Below, piece by piece: positions 15,484-24,027 of a stretch of 42,816 bases of DNA. This DNA is from an uncultured Streptococcus sp. (GTDB lineage Bacteria > Bacillota > Bacilli > Lactobacillales > Streptococcaceae): positions 1-42,816 of the forward strand of contig NZ_CABFMF010000008.1 of assembly GCF_901875575.1 (NCBI RefSeq), written 5' to 3'. Made by a program: the position numbers and the translations under genes. Below the pieces are notes generated by a model, which made no database searches, had not been told where the DNA came from, and saw only the letters and a program-made list of their open reading frames with translations. Position 1 is the first letter of the stretch. Each line of letters opens with the position of its first letter.

Positions 15484-18027
15484 ATGAAATTATTTTTTAA
15501 AACATATTGGACCTATTTTGTTTCTTTCATTATTCCCATAATCATTATGATAGGAGTATATCTATCTCAAGGTATCTACTGGAATAGCGACAACTCTCCA
15601 CTATTAGGAGATGGGTTTCATCAATACGTTATTTTTGATGTAACTTTACGAAATATCCTACATGGAAATGGTAGTCTGTTTTACACCTTTACAAGTGGCC
15701 TTGGATTGAATTTCTATGCCCTATCTAGTTATTACTTGGGTAGTTTCCTTTCACCACTAGTTTACTTTTTTGATCTAACTAATATGCCAGATGCTGTCTA
15801 TCTGACAACTCTCTTAAAATTTGGATTGATTGGACTGTCAACTTACTTTAGTTTAAATAAATTATTTCAATCGATTCCTAAACCTTTAAAACTAGCTTTA
15901 TCTACTTCCTATGCTCTGATGAGTTTCTCTGTCAGTCAGTTAGAGATAAAAACTTGGTTAGATGTCTTTATCTTGATTCCATTAATTATAACAGGTCTAC
16001 ACCTATTAATTACAGAAAATAAATGTCTTTTATACTTTACAAGTTTGTCAATCTTATTTATCCAAAATTATTATTTTGCTTATATGACAGCCTTATTTCT
16101 CTTTTTCTGGTATCTCTGTCAAATTTCTTGGAACTTTAAAATACGAAGATTGTCCTTTCTTGATTTCGTACTCACTTCCTTTTTAGCTGGATTGACTAGT
16201 TCAATCATGACTCTTCCTACTCTCTTAGATTTACGGACTCATGGAGAAAAATTAACAGCTATCACAAAATTTAAAACTGATGGTAGCTGGTATCTTGATG
16301 TGTTTGCTAAACAATTTATTGGATCTTTTGATACAACAAAATATGGATCAATTCCAATGATTTTTGTTGGTTTGTTTCCATTTATTTTAACAATCTTATT
16401 TTTCTCATTAAAATCAATTAAGTTTCACGTGAAACTTATCTATGGAATGTTCTTTACTATTTTAATAGCTAGTTTTTACATAGAGACACTTGATTTATTT
16501 TGGCAAGGGATGCATACTCCCAATATGTTTTTACATCGCTATGCTTGGATTTTTTCTACTCTGTTGATTTATACTGCAGCAGAAGTCTTAAATCGTCTGA
16601 AAGAAATTAAAATCTGGAATTTTTTAGTTTCGCTTTTTTTTGTGGTAACAGGATTTTTAGCTACCATCTATCTAAAATCGCATTATTCTTTTTTAACAGA
16701 TTTGAATATTCTTCTTACTCTTGAATTTTTGGTTGTCTATTCTCTTTTACTCCTTGCAGTTATCAAAAAGTTTATCTCTGTAAATCTATTTGCCATTCTA
16801 ATCTCTTTATTTATAATGCTTGAAATAAGTTTAAATGCTTCATCTCAAATGAACGGAATTGCTAAGGAATGGGGATTTGCTTCTCGAAGTGCATATAGTA
16901 GAGATATCCCAGCTATGGAATCTTTCTCAACATATATTGAGAACCAATTTACTCGTACTGAGAAACTAGAGACTCAGACAGGAAATGACAGTATGAAATT
17001 CAACTACAATGGAATCTCTCAATTTTCATCTGTTCGAAATCGTTCAGCAAGCTCTACTTTGGATAAACTTGGATTTAAATCCTCTGGAACCAATCTCAAT
17101 CTCCGTTATGCTAATAATAGTATTTTAGCTGATAGTTTATTTGGTATCCAGTACAATATCTCAGAAAAACCTATTGATAAGTATGGTTTCCAAGATGTAT
17201 ATCAACAAGATAATCTTACCCTATATGAAAATCAATTCTCTCTTCCGATTGCCTTTGCTAGTCAATCTGTTTACAATGATGTCAAGTTCAAGGAACACAC
17301 TTTGGATAATCAAGCCTCGTTTTTAAATCAACTTGCTAACGTCAATTTTGATTATTTTTCTCCAATCCCTTATGACAGAACAGAAAATACTACTGATTTG
17401 ATTAGTGTCACAAGTTCTTTAAATGAGGATGTAGCAATCCAGTATCAAATTGAAGTACCAGAAAACAGCCAAGTTTATCTTTCTTTCACAAACCTTCACT
17501 TTTCTAATGATAAACAAAAGAAGGTTGACATTCTTGTCAACGGAGATAAGAAAACTTTTACAACTGATAATACCTTCTCCTTCTTTAATCTAGGCTATAC
17601 AAAAGAGAAGAAAACTTTCAATATTCATGTTAGTTTCCCTGGAAATTCACAAGTATCATTTGAATCTCCTACCTTCTATCGTTTAGATACCCAAACTTTA
17701 ACTGAGGCAATTCAAAAAATTAAAGAGCAACCTGTAACAGTATCAACTTCTAAAAACAAGGTCTTTGCTACATATGATGTCCAACAAGATACATCTATTT
17801 TTTTCACCATTCCTTATGACAAAGGTTGGTCTGCCTACCAAGATGGTAAGAAAATAGAAATTAAACAAGCTCAAACTGGATTTATGAAAGTTGATGTTCC
17901 CAAGGGGAAAGGAACTATTACACTTTCCTTCATTCCCAATGGGTTTGTTATTGGAGCAATCTGTTCCTTTACTTCTCTTTTACTATTTGGAATCTATAAT
18001 CACAAACGAAAGTCATCTAAGACATAA
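15484..18027 (+). CDS. YfhO-family polytopic membrane protein
   Basis: An 847-residue protein with a dozen or more membrane helices (about 10-450), a large extracytoplasmic C-terminal domain (about 460-815) and a last helix near the C terminus (FVIGAICSFTSLLLFGIY). The N-terminal loop GDGFHQYVIFD and an early DVTLRN resemble the catalytic loop region of GT-C glycosyltransferases. YfhO relatives are linked to sugar decoration of teichoic acids in other Firmicutes. Here the acceptor and sugar are unknown. A GAGGT Shine-Dalgarno precedes the ATG. A perfect parS site lies within the coding sequence (16422-16435). Confidence 0.82.
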   Translation: MKLFFKTYWTYFVSFIIPIIIMIGVYLSQGIYWNSDNSPLLGDGFHQYVIFDVTLRNILHGNGSLFYTFTSGLGLNFYALSSYYLGSFLSPLVYFFDLTNMPDAVYLTTLLKFGLIGLSTYFSLNKLFQSIPKPLKLALSTSYALMSFSVSQLEIKTWLDVFILIPLIITGLHLLITENKCLLYFTSLSILFIQNYYFAYMTALFLFFWYLCQISWNFKIRRLSFLDFVLTSFLAGLTSSIMTLPTLLDLRTHGEKLTAITKFKTDGSWYLDVFAKQFIGSFDTTKYGSIPMIFVGLFPFILTILFFSLKSIKFHVKLIYGMFFTILIASFYIETLDLFWQGMHTPNMFLHRYAWIFSTLLIYTAAEVLNRLKEIKIWNFLVSLFFVVTGFLATIYLKSHYSFLTDLNILLTLEFLVVYSLLLLAVIKKFISVNLFAILISLFIMLEISLNASSQMNGIAKEWGFASRSAYSRDIPAMESFSTYIENQFTRTEKLETQTGNDSMKFNYNGISQFSSVRNRSASSTLDKLGFKSSGTNLNLRYANNSILADSLFGIQYNISEKPIDKYGFQDVYQQDNLTLYENQFSLPIAFASQSVYNDVKFKEHTLDNQASFLNQLANVNFDYFSPIPYDRTENTTDLISVTSSLNEDVAIQYQIEVPENSQVYLSFTNLHFSNDKQKKVDILVNGDKKTFTTDNTFSFFNLGYTKEKKTFNIHVSFPGNSQVSFESPTFYRLDTQTLTEAIQKIKEQPVTVSTSKNKVFATYDVQQDTSIFFTIPYDKGWSAYQDGKKIEIKQAQTGFMKVDVPKGKGTITLSFIPNGFVIGAICSFTSLLLFGIYNHKRKSSKT
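16422..16435. promoter_or_regulatory. parS site (perfect), nearest to comDE
   Basis: GTTTCACGTGAAAC is identical to the site at 5228. It lies in the yfhO gene about 5.2 kb from the 3' end of comE. ParB spreading from a nearby parS has been reported to influence comCDE expression in pneumococcus (recalled, not checked), and the spacing here is similar. Confidence 0.92.
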
Positions 18028-18057
18028 AAAATCGACCAGTTGCTTGGTCGATTTTTT
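18026..18057. terminator. Bidirectional terminator between yfhO and the yhgE-like gene
   Basis: Perfect 13-bp arms (18026-18038 and 18045-18057) around a 6-nt loop, with A6 and T6 at the outer ends. It serves both convergent genes and overlaps both stop codons. Confidence 0.9.
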
Positions 18058-20698
18058 AATCTTCCTCCATTTTCTTAGGTTGATAGGCTAGCATACCTAA
18101 ACCAATAAATAAAGCTAGTATCACAGCAAGGAAAATGACTTGATGATGAATATTTCCTGTCATAGAGATTGTTTGTCGTAATCCTGAAACTGAATAACTC
18201 ATTGGTAGCCAGGGATTAATGGCTCTAAAGAAATCATTTGTCAAGGCAAGTGGATAAGTACCGGCACTTGATGCCAACTGTAATAAAAGCAAGATAAGAG
18301 AGAAGAAAGCTCCTATACGGCTATTCCACGTTGTTAAAGCAATCACCATGGACATGAATACTAAACTTGTTAAGATGATGAGAATAAATGTTCTCATTTC
18401 ATGATTAGCAGTTAAACCAATAAGATGAACTCCTCCATATACCAAAATTCCTGCTAAAACAGCTATAATACCATTTATTTCAGCTCGAGATTTCAACCAA
18501 GCCCAACGGCTCTCCGGATGACGCCCTGAAGGCAACTTCGCAAAGATCATATTCGTTGATATTGCTGTAACAAAGAGAGCAACTGATATCATATAAGGAG
18601 CCATTGCAATTCCATTTACAGGAACTTGATCATTGTCTGTTTTTGAAAGATTGAGTGGATTTGACAAAATCTCTGCATTTTGAGATTCCGTAGATGCTGA
18701 TTTGAGTTGATCACTAGCATTACTTAGTCCTTGTCCTAAAGAAGCAACTCCTGTCTGTAAACCTTCCAATCCAGAAGTTAACTTTGTTCCACCTTCTGCT
18801 AGTTTCCCAGCTCCATCTGCCAATTTATTAGCTCCACTTTCTAATTGAGAAGCACCTAAAATTAACTGACTGGATTTGTCAGCTAGTTGGCTAGAGCCTG
18901 ACTGCAATTTATCAACTCCTGCTATCAATTCTTGACTCTTTTGATTCAATTGGTTAGAGCCAGTTGATAATTTTTCAATACCAGACACTAATTCTGGAGT
19001 TTTTTCAACTAATTGACCAACTCCTACTGTCAAGTTAGAAGATTTTTGTGTCAAGGTAGTTGAGCCTGAAACTAGTTGATCCAAACTACTTGTCAAGGTG
19101 ACATTTTTTTCACTTAGTTGACTTGCGCCCTGAGAAACTTTATCAACACCTGCAGTATATGCGTTTACACCTGATGAAATCGATTGACTGGCAGGAACTA
19201 ATTTGCTAGTAACAGCTCCTTGTATCTCTGTTAATCCACTTGACAATCCTGTCAAAGAAGTAGAAGCAAGCGGTAATACTTGATTAGCTTGATTTTTTAA
19301 TGTCGAAATATTTGAAGATTGATTTTGTAAGTTTTCCAAGCTTCCCTGTAAACCTTGTACTAAAGCTATAATTGACTGAGCCGATTGAATACTATCAGTC
19401 GAATTTTGAGATACAGAAGCGCTTATCTCAGCTTGTTGCTCACTTGTCAATGATTGATAAGCTGCTGTCGATTGAATATTAGCTAATGTAGTCGCTTTAT
19501 CAGACTGAGCACTTGCTAACATTTGATTAGAAAGAGATACTATACTTGATAAAATAGAATCTAAGTGTTTTGTATCTCCAACATCAATATTTTGAATAGC
19601 TTGATTTAACTGATTCAAACCAGAAGATAATTGAGCAATTTGATCTTTTTGCTCAGACGAAGCATCTAACTTACTAGAAAGTTGTTGAATTCCTTCACTT
19701 AATTGCTCCATACCCATTCGAAGTGTAGCTGATTGATTAGATAACTGATTAGCACCTGTTGCAAGACTTCCCACTCCATTAGTGTAGGAACTAACACCAG
19801 ATGAAAATTGATTAAGACCAGCATTAAGCATAGAAACACCGTCAGTATAGGACTCTACACCAGTATATAACTGATTGATTCCCCTTACTAATTCAGGACT
19901 TTTAGAAGATAATTGACCTAATCCGCTATCTAATTGACTCACTGCACCAGTATATGTAACTAAACCACTATTAAAATTCCCTAAGCCAAGATGAAGTTGT
20001 TCAACACCAGAGACATAAGAGGATAATCCTTTAGTAAACTGCTCCGTTCCATTTGAAAATGTTAAACTTGAATATGCTAAAGAGTTTAGATTAGTAGTTA
20101 ATGTTTGACTTCCTGCCACTAACTGATTCGCTCCATCAGTTAATTTTTCACTACCAGAAGCTGCTTGACTCATACCATCCTTTAAATCGACCATTTTATT
20201 GAATAAAGCTTTAGTATAGGTCTCGGTTACATTGGTTGAAACACTCTGCTTTAATTGTGTCATCGCAGAATCGCTCATCTTGCTGGCAATAAAGCTATGA
20301 CCACTTGAAGTCTGATAATCAATTTGCATTTGCTCTGGATGATCCGTTAAAATAGAAGCTGCTTTTTCAGATAAATCACTGGGTAAAGTCACTACCATAT
20401 AGTAATCGCCATTTTCTAAACCCTTCTTTCCTTCATCTTCATCCACGAAATGAAAATCCAAGGTTTTATTTTCTTTTAAATTGGACACCATGTCTTTTCC
20501 TATTGCCATAGTATTACCATTATAGGAAGCCTCTTTATCATTATTGACAACTGCCACAGGTAAGTCAGACACTTGACCATATGGATCCCACATTGAGGAC
20601 AAAAATATGATATTGTACAGAGCTGGAATAAGAGAAATCCCTATCATGACAATAATAAAGGTTGGTTTTTTTTAAATTGCTTTCCATTCTTTAAACAT
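18056..20698 (-). pseudogene. YhgE/Pip-family membrane protein, early stop at codon 9
   Basis: The natural start is probably ATG at 20698, with AAGGAGG just upstream. It reads MFKEWKAI and then an in-frame TAA (20672-20674), after which the same frame continues KKPTFIIVMIGISLIPALY. A second ATG at 20647 would give 863 residues lacking the first 17, but it has no Shine-Dalgarno. The remainder looks intact: an N-terminal membrane helix and an extracellular region of repeated glycine-containing segments (such as LADGAGKLAEGGTKLTSGLE) with coiled-coil character. Five or so C-terminal membrane helices follow. Relatives include phage-receptor-like Pip and YhgE. It may be inactive, or rescued by reinitiation; a sequencing error is also possible. 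Confidence 0.75.
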
Positions 20699-20711
20699 AG
20701 TTCCTCCTTTT

Positions 20712-20728
20712 TTAAACATATTGTCTAA
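20712..20728. promoter_or_regulatory. Putative TetR-type operator, yhgE side
   Basis: TTAAACATATTGTCTAA, which on the minus strand reads TTAGACAATATGTTTAA, is closely related to the perfect palindrome at 20789. It lies just downstream of the minus-strand promoter (TTGTAA at 20767-20772, TATAAT at 20745-20750). A bound repressor would block transcription of the yhgE-like gene. Confidence 0.65.
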
Positions 20729-20788
20729 AATTTTGATATAATAGATTATACATTAAAAAATCTAAATTACAAGATAAAAAATCCATTT

Positions 20789-20805
20789 TTAGACATATAG
20801 TCTAA
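20789..20805. promoter_or_regulatory. Putative TetR-type operator, tetR side
   Basis: TTAGACATATAGTCTAA is an inverted repeat with 6-bp arms and a 5-nt centre. It lies 20 bp upstream of the tetR start, between an extended -10 (TGATATAAT, 20734-20742) and the Shine-Dalgarno. This fits autorepression by the adjacent regulator. Confidence 0.7.
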
Positions 20806-20825
20806 TTTGTTTATAAGGAGGAAAT

Positions 20826-21368
20826 ATGAAAGAAAGTAATAAACGCTTAAAAACAAAGCGAACTATTGAAAATGCTATGGTACAGTTACTGATGGAACAA
20901 CCATTTGATCAAATTTCTACTGTCAAGCTAGCAGAAAAAGCCAGAATTAGTCGTTCCAGCTTCTATACTCACTACAAGGATAAGTATAACATGATTGAGC
21001 ACTATCAAAGCAAGCTATTCCATACATTTGAATATATTTTTCAAAAACATGCTCATCACAAAAGAGATGCTATTTTAGAAGTCTTTGAATATCTAGAATC
21101 AGAACCACTTCTGGCTGCTCTTCTTTCTGAAAATGGGACCAAAGAAATCCAAAATTTCTTACGAAATAAACTTCATATCATGCTCAGTACAGATTTACAA
21201 AAGCGATTTATGCAACTGAATCTCAATACCACTGAATTAGAATACAGTAGCATCTATCTAACTCACGCACTTTTTGGTGTCTGCCAAACTTGGATTGCAC
21301 ATGGAAAAAAAGAAAGTCCTAAAGAAATAACAGACTTCCTTATGAAGATGCTTGGTGATACAAATTGA
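20826..21368 (+). CDS. TetR-family transcriptional regulator
   Basis: A 180-residue regulator with an N-terminal TetR helix-turn-helix (about 10-56: TIENAMVQLLMEQPFDQIS, then VKLAEKARISRSSFYTHYKD) and an all-helical ligand domain. It is divergent from the yhgE-like gene. The intergenic region has two similar 17-bp palindromic sites, one in front of each gene, so it most likely controls both itself and the membrane protein. A strong AAGGAGG Shine-Dalgarno precedes the ATG. The ligand is unknown. If the membrane protein is really dead, the regulator may have lost its main target. Confidence 0.92.
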   Translation: MKESNKRLKTKRTIENAMVQLLMEQPFDQISTVKLAEKARISRSSFYTHYKDKYNMIEHYQSKLFHTFEYIFQKHAHHKRDAILEVFEYLESEPLLAALLSENGTKEIQNFLRNKLHIMLSTDLQKRFMQLNLNTTELEYSSIYLTHALFGVCQTWIAHGKKESPKEITDFLMKMLGDTN

Positions 21369-21372
21369 TACA

Positions 21373-21401
21373 AAAAGAGGAACACAGTTGTGTTCCCTTT
21401 T
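21373..21401. terminator. Terminator between tetR and the tRNA pair
   Basis: An 8-bp stem (21379-21386 and 21389-21396) has A-rich sequence before it and CTTTTAT after it. It can serve tetR on the plus strand and the tRNAs on the minus strand. Confidence 0.75.
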
Positions 21402-21408
21402 ATCTATA

Positions 21409-21482
21409 CTCCGCCAGTAGGACTCGAACCTACGACATCATGATTAACAGTCATGCGCTACTACCAACTGAGCTATGGCGGA
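21409..21482 (-). tRNA. tRNA-Asn (GUU)
   Basis: 74-nt cloverleaf with acceptor stem TCCGCCA/TGGCGGA, discriminator G and T-loop GTTCGAGTC. The anticodon is GTT in the loop CTGTTAA. It follows tRNA-Glu by 5 bp, downstream of comE on the same strand, and has no encoded CCA. Confidence 0.95.
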
Positions 21483-21487
21483 TAAAA

Positions 21488-21559
21488 TAGTCCGTACGGG
21501 ATTCGAACCCGTGTTACCGCCGTGAAAAGGCGGTGTCTTAACCCCTTGACCAACGGACC
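21488..21559 (-). tRNA. tRNA-Glu (UUC)
   Basis: 72-nt cloverleaf with anticodon TTC in the loop TTTTCAC, T-loop GGTTCGAATCC, and acceptor GGTCCGT/ACGGACT with a G-U first pair. It is identical over its full length to the second copy at 42741-42812. It lies about 50 bp downstream of comE. Confidence 0.96.
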
Positions 21560-21610
21560 ATCTATCTGTAGCAGATATAACCATTATATCAATTTCTTAC
21601 TAATTGTCAA

Positions 21611-22363
21611 TTACTTTTGAGACTTTTTCTCCAAAATATCTCTCAACTTTCTCATTTTTAATCTTGAAATAGGACAACGGTGATCCTCATAGAAAACAAT
21701 TTCCATATTTTTTCGATCAATTTCTCTAATATTACCTATATTTACCAAAAATGACTTATGTGGAGAATAAAATCGTTGATTTTTTTGATCTTTTTCCTGT
21801 ATATCTGTCATTGTTCCATAAAATTCTTTTGCAAAATTCTTACCAATAATTCGCAATTTATGAGAGACTCCTGTTGTTTCAATATACAAAATATCATGGT
21901 AAGGAATTTTTAAATTATTTCCCTTATAACTGTAGTCAAAATAATCTACAACATTCTCATTTTCAAGTAACATACTCTTTGTATAAAAGATATTCTGTTC
22001 AATACGTTTCTTAAATAATTCATCATTTATATCCTTATCAACAAAGTCTAAAGCTGAAACCTGATATTTATATGTTAAAGTCGCAAACTCTGATCTACTA
22101 GTGATGAAAACAATAATAGCATAAGGATTGTGCTGACGAATAAACTGTGCAACTTCTAATCCTTTTTTATCAATTCCATGAATATCAATATCTAAAAAAT
22201 AGAGTTGATTTACTTCATCGTTCTCAATGTATTCTTTAAATTCACGAACTTTTCCTGTGGTCTTGTATGAAATTGGAATATTATACTCCCTAGATATTTC
22301 ATCAAGAAGTGTCTCTAATCTGACTTGATGTTCAATAACATCCTCTAAAATTAAAACTTTCAT
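21611..22363 (-). CDS. comE: ComE, competence response regulator
   Basis: ComE is phosphorylated by ComD and switches on the early competence genes, including its own operon and comX. The 250 residues have a receiver domain (about 1-125), with acidic residues in LEDV and the phospho-acceptor Asp58 in YFLDIDIHG, and a C-terminal LytTR DNA-binding domain (about 140-245, including FYSPHKSFLVNI). It overlaps comD by 4 bp. Two matching binding sites are in this window, at the comDE promoter and upstream of comX. It looks fully intact. Confidence 0.97.
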   Translation of the reverse strand: MKVLILEDVIEHQVRLETLLDEISREYNIPISYKTTGKVREFKEYIENDEVNQLYFLDIDIHGIDKKGLEVAQFIRQHNPYAIIVFITSRSEFATLTYKYQVSALDFVDKDINDELFKKRIEQNIFYTKSMLLENENVVDYFDYSYKGNNLKIPYHDILYIETTGVSHKLRIIGKNFAKEFYGTMTDIQEKDQKNQRFYSPHKSFLVNIGNIREIDRKNMEIVFYEDHRCPISRLKMRKLRDILEKKSQK

Positions 22364-23697
22364 TCAAACTCCCTCTTAAACCTAATAACTTGCCTAAAAG
22401 TACTATTTTCTATCTCTGTTTCCAAAATAATATTTTTATACTTGTCCAATATTTCCTTCACATTATTTAGACCTATTCCTCGATTTTCTCCCTTGGTAGA
22501 GAAACCTAATTCAAATAAATTTTCCAGATGAGTAGGAGTGACTTGACATGAATTCTGAATTACGATAACTGTTTCAGATTCCATTTTAATTACTGCTACT
22601 TCTATTTGCTTTTTATAACTCTCAATAGATCCTTCGACCGCATTGTTCAATAAAACGCTCATAATTCGAACCAAATCCAATAGTTCAATTTGGAGATTCG
22701 TAATTGTGTCTTTTACTTCAAGTGTAAATTCTACACCATTATTTCGGGCATAAACAATTGACTGAGCAATCAAGCTGCGTAAAGCTGAATCCTCTATATT
22801 ATTTAAATCAAAGTAAGTATACTTATCTGAACGTAATTTTAGATTGGCTTTGACTAAAACTTCATTGTAAACTCTATCAATTTCTTGTAAATTACCACTA
22901 TCAATAGCCATTTGCATACAAACTAACATACCAGCATAATCATGACGAAATCCACGTATTTCGTTATACAAACCAACAATCTCATCTGTATAATTCTGTA
23001 AGTGCCTTTGTTCAAATTTTTTCTGATTCAAAGCAATTTCTTTTTCTATCTTATCTTTATAGGAATTCATTGCAAAGAAAGTTAAGAGTAAACAAATAAA
23101 AACAATTGATGATAAAATACTTCCAAAACTATTTAAGTGAGCAATTGTACTTACTATATCTGAAATAAAGGATAAAATATATAATAAAATAAATGTAAGT
23201 AGTACTTTCTTTAAAAAAGGATACATGTAATCCTTATCAAAATAATTTAATTCCAAACGAAAATATGTAATAATCTTGTCTATTATAAAATAAGAGATTA
23301 AATTGATTATAAAAAAGAATATTGGTTCATACTGTTGTACAAGTAGATCTCCTGTAATAGATGATGAAGTGATAGACAAAAAAGTATGAGTACTTTGATA
23401 AAGTAATGAAAATAATATACTTAAAAATATATTTTTTGAATTATTAAACTTTTTTATAAATTTAAAATAGAAATAAAATATAATTGGATAAACATTAGTT
23501 AATGCATAATATATAATTAAAATAAAACTATGAGAATTAAACGAAAAAAAGAAATAAAAATAAATCATTTGAACAAATAGTATTATAAAACCTAAAATAC
23601 ATTTTTCTTTTTTTGAAACCCTACAAATTTTACTATAAATCTTACATATTAAAATACAAGTTAATAACGTATCTATTATTCCTACTATAATTTCCAT
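22360..23697 (-). CDS. comD: ComD, competence-pheromone sensor kinase
   Basis: A class-10 type histidine kinase with six or seven membrane helices in the first 210 residues. A coiled segment follows, then phospho-accepting His252 in GFRHDYAGM, an N-box (MSVLLNNAVEGS) and a G-box (GIGLNNVKEIL). The 445 residues from about 90 on closely match the pneumococcal protein as I recall it. The first 80-90 residues, which set pheromone specificity, are rich in Ile, Phe, Tyr and Lys, strongly different and very AT-rich at the DNA level. The ATG lies 12 nt after GGAG and only about 35 nt after the -10 of the com promoter, so no comC lies between. The kinase is intact but its cognate peptide is not encoded here. 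Confidence 0.96.
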   Translation of the reverse strand: MEIIVGIIDTLLTCILICKIYSKICRVSKKEKCILGFIILFVQMIYFYFFFSFNSHSFILIIYYALTNVYPIIFYFYFKFIKKFNNSKNIFLSILFSLLYQSTHTFLSITSSSITGDLLVQQYEPIFFFIINLISYFIIDKIITYFRLELNYFDKDYMYPFLKKVLLTFILLYILSFISDIVSTIAHLNSFGSILSSIVFICLLLTFFAMNSYKDKIEKEIALNQKKFEQRHLQNYTDEIVGLYNEIRGFRHDYAGMLVCMQMAIDSGNLQEIDRVYNEVLVKANLKLRSDKYTYFDLNNIEDSALRSLIAQSIVYARNNGVEFTLEVKDTITNLQIELLDLVRIMSVLLNNAVEGSIESYKKQIEVAVIKMESETVIVIQNSCQVTPTHLENLFELGFSTKGENRGIGLNNVKEILDKYKNIILETEIENSTFRQVIRFKREFE

Positions 23698-23732
23698 TTT
23701 TTATTTACACTCCTTATCTTATCTATAAACCT

Positions 23733-23800
23733 ATTGTACAAAATGAAACTACTTTTTAGAAAAAAAATCTCTCAACTGTCGTTTTTTTATCCTGAAATGT
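23733..23800 (-). promoter_or_regulatory. ComE-dependent comDE promoter (com box)
   Basis: On the minus strand the two half-sites read ACATTTCAGG (23791-23800) and ACAGTTGAGA (23770-23779), 21 bp apart start to start, separated by an A-rich spacer. The -10 is TACAAT (23733-23738) and there is no -35, as in the pneumococcal comCDE promoter. The Shine-Dalgarno AAGGAG (23710-23715) now serves comD directly. All parts of the promoter are kept although comC is missing. Confidence 0.9.
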
Positions 23801-23843
23801 ACTTTAAAAAAAGAGTCGAGTACAATAGTGTATTGATTCTATC

Positions 23844-23876
23844 AAAAAAAGCAACGGTTTTGTGCCGTTGCTTTTT
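23844..23876. terminator. Terminator upstream of the com promoter
   Basis: A 7-bp stem GCAACGG/CCGTTGC (23851-23857 and 23865-23871) is flanked by A7 and T5, so it can work both ways. On the minus strand it stops transcription arriving from the relic or tRNA-Arg side before the comDE promoter. Confidence 0.85.
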
Positions 23877-24027
23877 GCATGGTTAAAATAGACTTGATAA
23901 AATAGAATTGCTCAATAAACCATTTAGAAAGTCTATCTCATGCACATTAAATATAATACAAATCAGACAACTTTACCACTATAACTTGCTTGTTTCTTAC
24001 CCCCCAAGACCACTTCGTCTTCACCAT

